Source of the DNA: Inquilinus sp052113205
Lineage (GTDB): Bacteria > Pseudomonadota > Alphaproteobacteria > DSM-16000 > Inquilinaceae
Direction of reading: 5' to 3'
DNA length: 64,000 bases
NCBI RefSeq assembly: GCF_052113205.1
Contig: NZ_JBFRCU010000035.1
Span: 1 to 64,000, forward strand
The notes beneath the pieces were generated by a model. That model ran no database searches, was not told the DNA's origin, and saw only the letters and a program-made list of their open reading frames with translations. Position numbers and translations under genes: made by a program. Of this stretch, positions 18,597-28,466 are shown piece after piece. Within the stretch, counting starts at the first letter, position 1. Each line of letters begins with the position of its first letter.

Positions 18597-19712
18597 ATGA
18601 CGCTGTTCACCTATCTGATCCCGTTCCTGGTCGTGCTGACCGTTCTCGTCTTCGTGCACGAGTTCGGCCACTACTGGGTCGCCCGCCGCAACGGGGTACG
18701 GGTCGAGACCTTCTCGATCGGCTTCGGGCCGGAGCTGTTCGGCTTCAACGACCGGCACGGCACCCGCTGGAAGTTCAGCATCGTGCCGCTCGGCGGCTAT
18801 GTGAAGATGTTCGGCGACGCCGATGCGGCGTCGTCTCCGGCGACCGCGGCGCTGGACGGCATGACCGAAGACCAGCGCTCGGTGTCGTTCCATCACAAGC
18901 GGGTCGGCCAGCGCGCCGCGATCGCCGCCGCGGGGCCGATCGCGAATTTCCTGTTCTCGATCGTCGCCCTGTTCTTCCTGTTCCTGGTCGGCGGCCATCC
19001 CTTCCCGCCGGCGGTGGTGGGCGACGTCTCGGCGGGCGGCGCCGCGGCCGAGGCCGGGATCCGGTCGGGGGACCGGATCACCAGCATCGACGGCACCGCG
19101 GTCGATCGCTTCGCCGAGCTCGGCGTCGCGGTCCGGGCCGGCGGCGGCAAGGCGGTCGCGCTCGGCATCGACCGCAATGGCGAGGCGCTGAGCTTCGACC
19201 TGACGCCGCGGCAGGAGACGGTGGAGACGAACGATGGCGGCAGCGCCACCATCTGGCGGCTCGGCATCGCCGCCGACACCGGCCCCTACGGCGTGGTCGA
19301 GGCCGCCCGGATGTCGGTCAGCGAGAGCTGGGCGATCGTGTCGATGACCGCCTCGGCGCTCGGCGAGATGGTGTCGGGCCAGCGCGGCACCGAGGATCTC
19401 GGCGGCCCGCTCCGGATCGCCCAGATGTCCGGCGAGGTCTACCAGGTCGGCATCGTGGCGCTGCTCTGGTTCATGGCGATCCTGTCGATCAATCTCGGCC
19501 TGATCAACCTGGTGCCGATCCCGATGTTGGACGGCGGCCACCTGCTGTTCTGCGCGATCGAGGCGCTCCGCGGCCGGCCGCTCGGCGCGCGTGCCCAAGA
19601 ATACGGTTTCCGCCTTGGGCTCGCTTTGGTATTAACCCTGATGCTCTTCGCGACCTGGAACGACTTGGTCCAACTCAAGGTAGTGGCCTTTTTCAAAGGC
19701 TTGGTGTCCTGA
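18597..19712 (+). CDS. rseP: Site-2 intramembrane zinc protease RseP
   Basis: Cleaves anti-sigma factors and remnant signal peptides within the inner membrane. The 371-residue protein has the metalloprotease motif HEFGH at residues 21-25 in the first transmembrane helix, the conserved FSIVPLGGYVKMFGD beta-loop, one periplasmic PDZ domain (VVGDVSAGGAAAEAGIRSGDRITSIDG) rather than the two of E. coli RseP, and the C-terminal NLVPIPMLDGGHL motif supplying the third zinc ligand. GAGAGGT precedes ATG 18597. One PDZ domain is usual in alphaproteobacteria. Confidence 0.96.
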   Translation: MTLFTYLIPFLVVLTVLVFVHEFGHYWVARRNGVRVETFSIGFGPELFGFNDRHGTRWKFSIVPLGGYVKMFGDADAASSPATAALDGMTEDQRSVSFHHKRVGQRAAIAAAGPIANFLFSIVALFFLFLVGGHPFPPAVVGDVSAGGAAAEAGIRSGDRITSIDGTAVDRFAELGVAVRAGGGKAVALGIDRNGEALSFDLTPRQETVETNDGGSATIWRLGIAADTGPYGVVEAARMSVSESWAIVSMTASALGEMVSGQRGTEDLGGPLRIAQMSGEVYQVGIVALLWFMAILSINLGLINLVPIPMLDGGHLLFCAIEALRGRPLGARAQEYGFRLGLALVLTLMLFATWNDLVQLKVVAFFKGLVS

Positions 19713-19864
19713 GCCGGGACGTGTTACCGGATCACGGCGGTTGTGACTCGCCGCGATCCGTAGCCGCTGAAGTGGGGGCGGCGGTCGTTCGTCAAGCCTC
19801 TCGCGCCCGGTCGATCGATCGGGGTGAGAGGATGGGTATGAGTTTGAGGGGAAAGTAGAAACCG

Positions 19865-22156
19865 ATGTCGACCGTGACCTCCCGACTCTGGCTCGCGGCC
19901 GTGGCGGCTGTCGCTCTTAGTACGGCGCCGATGACGGCGCCGGCGCAGACCCGCGGTGCCGGAACCATCGCCGACGTCAAGGTCGAGGGGTCGCAGCGCA
20001 TCGAGCCCGCGACCGTGATCTCCTATATGGCGCTCAAGCCGGGCGACGACTACAGCGACCGCGGCGTGGACGAATCCGTCAAGAGCCTGTTCGCCACCGG
20101 CCTGTTCGCCAATGTCCAGATCCGGCGCGAGGGATCGAGCCTGGTGGTGACAGTCGAAGAGAACCCGATCCTCAACGAGATCGCGTTCGAGGGGAACGAC
20201 CGCTTCGACGACACCAAGCTGACGGCCGAGATCGAGGAGCGCCCGCGGCAGGTCTATACCCGAACGAAGGCGCAGAGCGACGCCGACCGCATCCAGCAAC
20301 TGTACCGCCGCAGCGGCCGCTTCGCCGTCGCGGTCGAGCCGAAGATCATCAAGCTCGACCAGAACCGCGTGAACCTGGTGTTCGAGATCCGCGAGGGCGA
20401 CCTCGCCAAGATCGAGCGGATCAACTTCGTCGGCAACCGGGCCTTCTCCAACGGCGAGTTGCGCGACGAGATCCTGACCAAGGAGACCGAGTGGTGGAAC
20501 ATCCTCGCCTCCAACGACACCTATGACCCCGACCGCCTGGCCGTCGACCAGGAGATGCTGCGCCGCTATTACCTGAACCGCGGCTATGCCGATTTCCGCG
20601 TGGTCTCGGCGGTGTCGGAGCTAGCGCCGGACGGCGAAGGCTTCTTCATCACCTTCACGGTCGATGAAGGCGAGCGCTACAAGTTCGGCAAGATCGACGT
20701 CAACAGCGCCCTGCCGGGCGTGACGCCGGAGGAGCTGCAGACCGTCATCGTCAGCAATGAGGGCGACTGGTACTCGAGCAAGTCGGTCGAGGACACGATC
20801 CAGGCCCTGACCACCTATCTCGGCGACCGTCAGTATGCGTTCGTCGACATTCAGCCGTCGGTGCAGCGCAACCGCGACGAGCATCTGATCGCGATCACCT
20901 ACGAGATCTCAGAAGGCCCGCGCGTCTTCGTCGAGCGGATCGACATCAGCGGCAACGTCCGTACCGCCGACGAGGTGATCCGCCGCGAGTTCGAGCTGGC
21001 CGAGGGCGATCCGTTCAACGCCTCCCGGTTGAAGAAGTCCGAGACCAACATCCGCAACCTCGGCTTCTTCAGCAAGGTCGACATCAAGCCGATCCAGGGC
21101 TCGGCGCCGGACCAGACGGTGGTCCAGGCCGCAGTGACCGAACAGTCGACCGGCGAAGTGCAGCTCGGCATCGGCTACTCGACCAGCGACGGTCCGCTCG
21201 GCGACGTCACCGTCCGCGAGCGCAACCTGCTGGGCCGCGGCCAGGACCTGCGGCTGTCGACCTCGCTCAGCGGCGTGTCCTCGCAGATCGACCTAAGCTT
21301 CACCGAGCCGTATTTCCTCGGCCGCAACCTGGCGGCGGGCTTCGACCTGTTCCGCACCACGCGCGACAATCAGAGCTTCAGCTCCTACGATGAGACCAAC
21401 ACCGGTTTCGCGCTGCGCCTGGGCTATCCGCTGTCGGAGAACCTGCGGCAGACCCTGCGCTACCGCCTGAACTACCGCCAGATCTCGGACGTCGAGGACG
21501 ACGCCTCGCGCTTCATCAAGGAGCAGGAGGGCAACACCCTGTCCTCTGCGGTGCAGCAGACCCTCAGCTATGATCGGCTGGACAGCCGCATCAACCCGAC
21601 CGACGGCTACCGGATCACGCTGTCGAATGAAATCGCCGGCCTCGGCGGCGACGTGCACTACCTCAAGACCCAGCTCAGCGCCGACTGGTACTACCCGGTC
21701 ACCGACTCCATGGTGCTGAACGTGGGCGGCCAGCTCGGCAACATCATCGGCCTGGGCGAGGACGTCCGGATCAACGACCGCTTCTTCCTGGGCGGCAACT
21801 CGTTCCGCGGCTTCCGGACCGGCGGTCTCGGCCCGCGCGATCTGAGCTCCAACGACAAGGACGCGCTGGGCGGCAACAACTTCGCCCTCGGTTCGGTCGA
21901 GCTCAGCTTCCCGCTCGGCCTGCCCAGCGAATTCGCCTTGCAGGGCCACGCCTTCACCGATGTCGGCACGCTCTGGGGGTCGGATGAGAGCGGCTCCGGC
22001 GTCGTCGACGACGCGGCACTGCGCGCCTCGGCCGGCATGGGCGTGTCCTGGGCCTCGCCCTTCGGCCCGATCCGGCTCGACTACGCCTATCCCTTTGCCA
22101 AGCGCGACTACGACAAGCAGGAGCAGCTGCACATCAGCTTCGGCTCGAGATTCTGA
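19865..22156 (+). CDS. bamA: Outer-membrane protein assembly factor BamA
   Basis: The central Omp85 component of the BAM machine that inserts beta-barrel proteins. The 763-residue protein has a signal peptide (cleavage near APAQ-TRG), five POTRA repeats over roughly residues 30-350 (IADVKVEGSQRIEPATV opens the first, VERIDISGNVRTADEVIRREF the fifth) and a 16-strand barrel ending in ISFGSRF with the terminal Phe. The lid-loop VRGF/Y motif appears as NSFRGFRTGGLGPRD. A strong terminator follows. No skp/ompH gene follows it before lpxD. Confidence 0.98.
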   Translation: MSTVTSRLWLAAVAAVALSTAPMTAPAQTRGAGTIADVKVEGSQRIEPATVISYMALKPGDDYSDRGVDESVKSLFATGLFANVQIRREGSSLVVTVEENPILNEIAFEGNDRFDDTKLTAEIEERPRQVYTRTKAQSDADRIQQLYRRSGRFAVAVEPKIIKLDQNRVNLVFEIREGDLAKIERINFVGNRAFSNGELRDEILTKETEWWNILASNDTYDPDRLAVDQEMLRRYYLNRGYADFRVVSAVSELAPDGEGFFITFTVDEGERYKFGKIDVNSALPGVTPEELQTVIVSNEGDWYSSKSVEDTIQALTTYLGDRQYAFVDIQPSVQRNRDEHLIAITYEISEGPRVFVERIDISGNVRTADEVIRREFELAEGDPFNASRLKKSETNIRNLGFFSKVDIKPIQGSAPDQTVVQAAVTEQSTGEVQLGIGYSTSDGPLGDVTVRERNLLGRGQDLRLSTSLSGVSSQIDLSFTEPYFLGRNLAAGFDLFRTTRDNQSFSSYDETNTGFALRLGYPLSENLRQTLRYRLNYRQISDVEDDASRFIKEQEGNTLSSAVQQTLSYDRLDSRINPTDGYRITLSNEIAGLGGDVHYLKTQLSADWYYPVTDSMVLNVGGQLGNIIGLGEDVRINDRFFLGGNSFRGFRTGGLGPRDLSSNDKDALGGNNFALGSVELSFPLGLPSEFALQGHAFTDVGTLWGSDESGSGVVDDAALRASAGMGVSWASPFGPIRLDYAYPFAKRDYDKQEQLHISFGSRF

Positions 22157-22198
22157 TTGGTGCGGCGCCGGCCCGCTTCCGCGGTCGCGCGACTATCC

Positions 22199-22228
22199 GC
22201 GGCGCCGGCGAAGGCCGGCGCCGCTTTC
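22199..22228 (+). terminator. Rho-independent terminator after bamA
   Basis: A perfect 11-bp stem (GCGGCGCCGGC, 22199-22209; GCCGGCGCCGC, 22214-22224) has a GAAG tetraloop and TTTC. It separates rseP-bamA from the lpx operon. Confidence 0.85.
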
Positions 22229-22282
22229 GTTGATCGGCGCGGGATCGCTGCTGCCCGCCAGCCGTGAACTGAGAGTGCGCCC

Positions 22283-23305
22283 ATGCCCGATCCGCGATTC
22301 TTTCGCAGCGCCGGTCCGTTCCCGCTCGGTCGCCTCGCCGCGATTGCCGGTGCGACCCTGGCGCCGGGGGCTGACCCGGACCGGCCGATCGCCAGCGTCG
22401 CGCCGCTGGACGCCGCCGGCCCGGACGACATCAGCTTCCTGGACAACCGCAAATATGTAGACGCCTTTGCCGCCAGCAACGCCGGTGCCTGCGTGATCGC
22501 GCCGGCACTGGCCGACCGGGCGCCGGCCGGCATGGCGCTGCTGCTGACGCCGAAGCCGTACAAGGGCTACGCGCTGATCGCCCAGGCCTTCTTCCCGGCG
22601 CCGGTGGCGCGGCCTGGCATCGCCGCGTCCGCCTCGGTCGACCCGACGGCGGTGATCGGCGAGGGGGTGGAGATCGGTCCGGGCGCCGTGGTCGAGGCCG
22701 CCGCCGAGATCGGCGCGGGCTGCCGGATCGGCCCGAACGCCGTGGTCGGCGCCGGCGTGGTGCTGGGCGAGCGCAGCGTCGTCGGGCCGGGCGCTTCGCT
22801 GAGCCATTGCCTGGTCGGGGCGCGGGTCACGATCTATCCCGGCGCCCGCATCGGCCAGGACGGCTTCGGCTTCGCCATGGACGCCGAGGGCCATGTCCGG
22901 CTGCCGCAGCTGGGTCGCGTCGTCATTGAGGACGATGTCGAGGTCGGCGCCAACTCCACCATCGACCGTGGGGCCGGCCCCGACACGGTGATCGGCCGGG
23001 GGGCGATGATTGATAATCTGGTGCAGATCGGGCACAACGTGCAGGTCGGACGAGGCGCCGTCATCGTCGCGCAGGCTGGCGTGGCGGGGAGCACCAAGTT
23101 GGGCGATTTCGCCGTTCTGGCTGCCAAGGCTGGTGTCGCGGGCCATCTCAGCATCGGTGCGGGGGCGAAGATCGCCGCGAATGCGGGGGTGATGCGCGAC
23201 GTCGACCCCGGTGCCGAGGTAGTGGGCGCGCCCGCGATCCCGAAGCGGCAGTTTTTCCGGCAGCAGGTCATGCTAGCGCGTCTAGCCGAAGGGAAGGGCG
23301 ACTGA
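22283..23305 (+). CDS. lpxD: UDP-3-O-(3-hydroxyacyl)glucosamine N-acyltransferase
   Basis: Third lipid A step: N-acylation of UDP-3-O-acylglucosamine from hydroxyacyl-ACP. The 340-residue protein has an N-terminal uridine-binding domain (residues 1-100, with AGPDDISFLDNRKYV) and a left-handed beta-helix of hexapeptide repeats (VIGEGVEIGPGAVVEAAAEI onward). The catalytic His is in DNLVQIGHNVQVGRG and the C-terminal helix follows PAIPKRQFFRQ. It is one base from fabZ, starting the lpxD-fabZ-lpxA-lpxI-lpxB operon. Confidence 0.97.
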   Translation: MPDPRFFRSAGPFPLGRLAAIAGATLAPGADPDRPIASVAPLDAAGPDDISFLDNRKYVDAFAASNAGACVIAPALADRAPAGMALLLTPKPYKGYALIAQAFFPAPVARPGIAASASVDPTAVIGEGVEIGPGAVVEAAAEIGAGCRIGPNAVVGAGVVLGERSVVGPGASLSHCLVGARVTIYPGARIGQDGFGFAMDAEGHVRLPQLGRVVIEDDVEVGANSTIDRGAGPDTVIGRGAMIDNLVQIGHNVQVGRGAVIVAQAGVAGSTKLGDFAVLAAKAGVAGHLSIGAGAKIAANAGVMRDVDPGAEVVGAPAIPKRQFFRQQVMLARLAEGKGD

Positions 23306-23306
23306 G

Positions 23307-23780
23307 ATGGACGGAGCCGCCGGCGACAAGAAGAACATGTCGCAGCTGGACATCCTCAAGATCATGGAGATGATCCCGCATCGTTATCCGATGATCTTGG
23401 TGGATCGCGTGATCGATGTGGTCCCGGACGTGAGTTGCACCGGGATCAAGAACGTCACCATCAACGAGGGCTTCTTCCAGGGCCACTTCCCGCGCTACCC
23501 GGTGATGCCGGGCGTGATGATCGTCGAATCCATGGCACAGACCGCGGCCGTGCTGGTCGTCGCGACCCTGGGCGAGGACGCCAAGGGCAAGCTGGTCTAC
23601 TTCATGACCGTCGACCACGCCCGCTTCCGCCGGCCGGTGACGCCGGGCGACAGCCTGCGGGTCCATGTCCGCAAGCTGCAGCATCGCCGCAACGTCTGGA
23701 AGTTCTCCAGCGAGGTGAAGGTCGACGACGTGCTGGTGGCGGAGGCCGAGTTCGCGGCCATGATCATGGACGATCTATGA
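23307..23780 (+). CDS. fabZ: 3-hydroxyacyl-[ACP] dehydratase FabZ
   Basis: Dehydrates 3-hydroxyacyl-ACP in fatty acid elongation and so competes with the acyltransferases LpxA and LpxD for hydroxyacyl-ACP. The 157-residue hot-dog-fold protein has IMEMIPHRYPMILVDRV with the catalytic His, the NEGFFQGHFPRYPVMPGVMI central helix and LVYFMTVDHARFRRPVTPGD. Its stop overlaps the lpxA ATG (ATGA). Confidence 0.98.
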   Translation: MDGAAGDKKNMSQLDILKIMEMIPHRYPMILVDRVIDVVPDVSCTGIKNVTINEGFFQGHFPRYPVMPGVMIVESMAQTAAVLVVATLGEDAKGKLVYFMTVDHARFRRPVTPGDSLRVHVRKLQHRRNVWKFSSEVKVDDVLVAEAEFAAMIMDDL

Positions 23781-24586
23781 GTTCTTCCACCATTCATCCG
23801 ATGGCCCTGGTCGACCCCGCGGCGAAGCTCGGGGCCGGCGTCAAGATCGGTCCGTTCTGCACCATCGGCCCCGACGTCGAGCTGGGCGACGAGGTCGAGC
23901 TGATCTCGCATGTCGTGGTCGCCGGCCGCACCAGCATCGGGCCGAAGACGAAGGTGTTTCCCTTCGTCTCGCTCGGCCTGCCGCCCCAGGACCTGAAGTT
24001 CTCCGGCGAGAAATCGCAGCTGGTCATCGGCGCCAACAACGTGATCCGCGAGCACGTGACCATGAATCCGGGCACGCGCGGCGACAAGATGAAGACCGTG
24101 GTCGGCGACAACTGCATGTTCATGGTGAACACGCATGTCGCCCATGACTGCATCCTCGGCAGCCACATCATCATGGCCAACAACGCCGTACTGGCCGGGC
24201 ATGTGACGATCGAGGACCATGTCATCATCGGCGGCAACAGCGCCATCCACCAGCACCTCCGGCTGGGCGCCCACAGCTTCGTCGGCGGCATGACGCCGGT
24301 GCGCAACGACATCATCCCCTTCGGCCTGGCGATCGGCGAGACCGCGACGCTGAACGGGCTGAATCTGGTCGGGCTGAAGCGCCGCGGTTTCAACAAGCCG
24401 CAGATTCAGTCGCTGCTGGCCGCCTATCGCACGCTGTTCGACGGCGAGGCGCAGTTCTCCGAACGCATCGAGACGACGCGGCAGAAATTCGGCGACAACG
24501 AGGTGGTGCAGCGCATCCTCGCCTTCATCGACGCCGATTCCGGCCGCAACGTGATGCAGCCGGCCCGCCGACGGCATGCCGGATAA
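23777..24586 (+). CDS. lpxA: UDP-N-acetylglucosamine O-acyltransferase
   Basis: First lipid A step, 3-O-acylation of UDP-GlcNAc. The 269-residue protein is a beta-helix of hexapeptide repeats (STIHPMALVDPAAKLGAGVK at the start) with the family segments NVIREHVTMNPGT and MFMVNTHVAHDCILGSHIIM, the latter containing the catalytic His, plus GGMTPVRNDIIPFGLAIGE and the C-terminal helical domain beginning NLVGLKRRGF. It starts in the fabZ stop and its end overlaps the lpxI start by 11 bp. Confidence 0.98.
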   Translation: MSSSTIHPMALVDPAAKLGAGVKIGPFCTIGPDVELGDEVELISHVVVAGRTSIGPKTKVFPFVSLGLPPQDLKFSGEKSQLVIGANNVIREHVTMNPGTRGDKMKTVVGDNCMFMVNTHVAHDCILGSHIIMANNAVLAGHVTIEDHVIIGGNSAIHQHLRLGAHSFVGGMTPVRNDIIPFGLAIGETATLNGLNLVGLKRRGFNKPQIQSLLAAYRTLFDGEAQFSERIETTRQKFGDNEVVQRILAFIDADSGRNVMQPARRRHAG

Positions 24587-25403
24587 GCTCGGCATCCTCG
24601 CCGCCGCCGGCCCGCTGCCCGGGCGGCTGGTCGAGGCATGCCGCCAGGGCGGGCGGGACTTCGTCGTCGTCGCCTTCCGCGGCATGACCGATCCGGCCCT
24701 GGTCGAAGGCGGGCAGGTGCCGCATTTCTGGACCCGGCTGGGCGCCGCCGGCCGCTGGATCGACGAGCTGAAGCGCCAGGGCGCCCACACGCTGTGCCCG
24801 GCCGGCAACATCCGCCGGCCGAGCCTGTTCGAGCTGATGCCCGACTTCAAGGCGGTGCGGATCCTGACCCGCATCGGCTTCTCCTCGCTCGGCGACGATG
24901 CGCTGCTGACCGCGCTGCGACGGGTGCTGCAGGAGGAGGGCTTCCGCCTCGTCGCCCTGCACGAGGTGATCGACGACTTCCTGGCCAAGCCTGGCCTGCT
25001 GACCCGAACGACACCGGACGAACTGGCCCAGGCCGACATCGCCAAGGCACGGGAGATCGCGCGCGAGATCGGCCGGCTCGACATCGGCCAGGGCGCGGTG
25101 GTGCAGCATGGCTATGTCCTGGCGGTCGAGGCGGCGGAGGGCACCGACGCGATGCTGCGTCGCTGCGGCCCGCTGGCCCGGCCGGGCCCCGGCGGCGTGC
25201 TGGTCAAGGCCAAGAAGCCGCAGCAGGACATCCGGTTGGACCCGCCGACGATCGGCGTCACCACGGTCGAGCTCGCCGCTGCTGCCGGGCTGCGCGGCAT
25301 CGTGGTCGAGGCCGGCGGCGCCATGATCATCGACGCCGAGGCGGTGCGGCAGGCGGCCGACCGGCACGGGCTGTTCGTGCTCTGCCTGGCGGAGGGCGAG
25401 TGA
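24576..25403 (+). CDS. lpxI: UDP-2,3-diacylglucosamine pyrophosphatase LpxI
   Basis: Hydrolyses UDP-2,3-diacylglucosamine to lipid X and UMP, the step done by LpxH in E. coli. The 275-residue protein matches the DUF1009/LpxI family: LGILAAAGPLPGRLVEACR, RTTPDELAQADIAKAREIAREIGRLDIGQGAVV, AVEAAEGTDAMLRRC and VLVKAKKPQQDIRLDPPTIG. The EGTDAM segment carries the acidic metal/catalytic residue. LpxI is the usual alphaproteobacterial isozyme, so no lpxH is expected. Its stop overlaps the GTG start of lpxB. Confidence 0.95.
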   Translation: MPDKLGILAAAGPLPGRLVEACRQGGRDFVVVAFRGMTDPALVEGGQVPHFWTRLGAAGRWIDELKRQGAHTLCPAGNIRRPSLFELMPDFKAVRILTRIGFSSLGDDALLTALRRVLQEEGFRLVALHEVIDDFLAKPGLLTRTTPDELAQADIAKAREIAREIGRLDIGQGAVVQHGYVLAVEAAEGTDAMLRRCGPLARPGPGGVLVKAKKPQQDIRLDPPTIGVTTVELAAAAGLRGIVVEAGGAMIIDAEAVRQAADRHGLFVLCLAEGE

Positions 25404-26575
25404 CGGCACTGCACATCTTCCTGGTGGCGACCGAGCCGTCCGGCGACCTGATGGGCGCCAGCCTGATGGCGGCGCTGAAGCGGCGCTGCGGCGACGGCGT
25501 GCGCTTCAGCGGCGTCGGCGGCGCCCGGATGGCGGCGGAGGGCTTGGCCAGCCTGTTCCCGCTGGCCGACATCGCGGTGATGGGCGCGGTCGAGCTGGTG
25601 CCGCAGTTGCCGCGCCTGTTCGACCGGATCCGCCGCACCGCCGAGGCGGCGCTGGCGGCGAAGCCGGACGCGCTGGTCTCGATCGACGGCCTGGCCTTCA
25701 ACGCCCGGGTGGCGGCGCGGCTGGCCGGCCGCAACTTCCCGATCGTGCATTTCGTCGCCCCCAAGGTCTGGGCCTGGCGGCCGGGCCGGGCGCGCAAGCT
25801 GGCCAAGTTGGTCGACCATCTGATGGTGCAACTGCCCTTCGAGCCGCCCTGGTTCGAGCGCCACGGCCTGGCGACCACCTATGTCGGCCATCCGATCATC
25901 GAGACCGCGGCGGGACAGGGCGATGGCGCCCGCTTCCGCCAGGCGCATGGCATCGCGCCGGAGGCCAGGCTGCTGACCGTGCTGCCCGGCAGCCGGCGCG
26001 GCGAGATCCAACGGCTGCTGCCGGTGTTCGGCGAGACGGTGCGGGCGCTGGCGTCCCGGCATCCGGGGCTGCGCGTGGCCGTACCAACGGTCGACACGGT
26101 GGCGGCGCCGGTGCGCGAAGCGGTTGCGTCCTGGCCCGGCGATCCGATCGTGATCGAGGGCGACGGCGAGAAATACGACGCCTTCGCCGCCAGTGACGCG
26201 GCGCTCGCCGCCTCCGGCACGGTGGCGCTCGAGCTGGGCCTGGCCCGGGTGCCGAGCGTGATCGCCTATCGCGTCAACCCGGTCTCGGCCTTTGTCGTGC
26301 GGCGCATGCTCACGACGAAATATGCCAATCTGGTCAACATCATGCTGGACCGCCCGGCGGTGCCGGAGCTGCTGCAGGAGAACTGCACGCCGGAGAATCT
26401 TGCGGCCGCGATCGACACGCTCCTGACCGATCCGGCGGCGGTCGCGGCGCAGCGTGCGGCCTATGACGAGGTGGCGCGCATGATGCTGCTGCCGGACGGT
26501 GCCGTGCCGGGCGACCGGGCGGCGCAGGTGGTGCTGGACGTGATCCGGCAGGGGCGGCGGCCGAAGGCAGGCTGA
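25400..26575 (+). CDS. lpxB: Lipid A disaccharide synthase
   Basis: A GT-B glycosyltransferase (GT19) that joins lipid X to UDP-diacylglucosamine at the inner membrane. The 391-residue protein has LVATEPSGDLMGASLMAALKRR, SIDGLAFNARVAARL, FVAPKVWAWRPGRARKLAKLVDHLMVQLPFE, TVLPGSRRGEI and the acceptor region AASGTVALELGLARVPSVIAYRVNP. The start is GTG 25400 within the lpxI stop. It ends the lpx operon; a palindromic repeat rather than a T-tailed terminator follows. Confidence 0.97.
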   Translation: MTALHIFLVATEPSGDLMGASLMAALKRRCGDGVRFSGVGGARMAAEGLASLFPLADIAVMGAVELVPQLPRLFDRIRRTAEAALAAKPDALVSIDGLAFNARVAARLAGRNFPIVHFVAPKVWAWRPGRARKLAKLVDHLMVQLPFEPPWFERHGLATTYVGHPIIETAAGQGDGARFRQAHGIAPEARLLTVLPGSRRGEIQRLLPVFGETVRALASRHPGLRVAVPTVDTVAAPVREAVASWPGDPIVIEGDGEKYDAFAASDAALAASGTVALELGLARVPSVIAYRVNPVSAFVVRRMLTTKYANLVNIMLDRPAVPELLQENCTPENLAAAIDTLLTDPAAVAAQRAAYDEVARMMLLPDGAVPGDRAAQVVLDVIRQGRRPKAG

Positions 26576-26625
26576 TCCCCATCATCGTCATTCCTGCGGA
26601 AGTAGTCGTCCTCTCCGTATCCGGT

Positions 26626-26703
26626 TGTCATTGCCGGGCTTGACCCGGCAATCCAGAGGATGTCGACAGGCTCTGGATGCCCGGGTCAAGCCCGGGCATG
26701 ACA
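26626..26703. repeat. Extragenic palindrome, GTCATGCCCGGGCTTGACC family
   Basis: TGTCATTGCCGGG ... CCCGGGCATGACA forms a long inverted repeat. Each arm is itself a hairpin (GCCGGG-CTTGA-CCCGGC and GCCCGGG-TCAA-GCCCGGGC), joined through the arms TCCAGAG and CTCTGGA. A degenerate half element of another family (CGTCATTCCTGCGGAAG) precedes it at 26587. It shares sequence with the element at 63026. Confidence 0.9.
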
Positions 26704-26765
26704 GTAAAAAAAAGATATCCCTTGTGCGTTTCCGCGGGATAGTGCGCGCGACGGCGCCTCTAAAA

Positions 26766-26964
26766 TCAGGAAAACAGATAGGTCAGCAGCGCCGCGCCGG
26801 CGAGGACCGCAAGGGTGGCGGCGGCGGTGCGGAGCTTGGCGCGCAGCGGGGCCCGGTTCGTGTTCGCGGCCCGGGGCACCTGCCTCGGCATGGTCGAAAT
26901 GCCGACCGGCCGGCCCGGGCGCCCTGGGGCGCGCGGACCGGTGCGGTCGATCTGGGTGCCTCGC

Positions 26965-26972
<8 letters not shown>
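26766..26972 (-). CDS. Small single-pass membrane protein, hypothetical
   Basis: A 68-residue protein starting at GTG 26972, inside the gltA stop (8-bp overlap), so it could be translated by re-initiation. The N-terminal 45 residues are basic and Arg/Pro-rich (MAKRGTQIDRTGPRAPGRPG). The C-terminus is one clear hydrophobic helix (TLAVLAGAALLTYLFS), giving a tail-anchored topology. I do not recognise a family, and the basic composition could be a GC-rich artefact, so support rests on the helix and the overlap. Confidence 0.45.
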
Positions 26973-28281
<1,309 letters not shown>

Positions 28282-28466
28282 GACGATGTCCTTGAGCGGG
28301 GGCTTCGTACTGGAAACGCAGGTCATCCGCTCCGTCGGCCGCGAGGATAGTCGCGCGACGGGGCAAGATCAACGCGACTTGGGCCCTCCCGACAACGGAT
28401 TTCGATCGCCTGTTTTTTAGGCTTCTTTCGAATTAACCAACCGGATCAATCAGTTGTTGGCGTCCT

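Noticed and set aside
17262..19598. 778-codon open frame on the minus strand opposite dxr and rseP
   Set aside because: Same reason: a shadow of two well-conserved enzymes, with low-complexity Arg/His/Gly translation.
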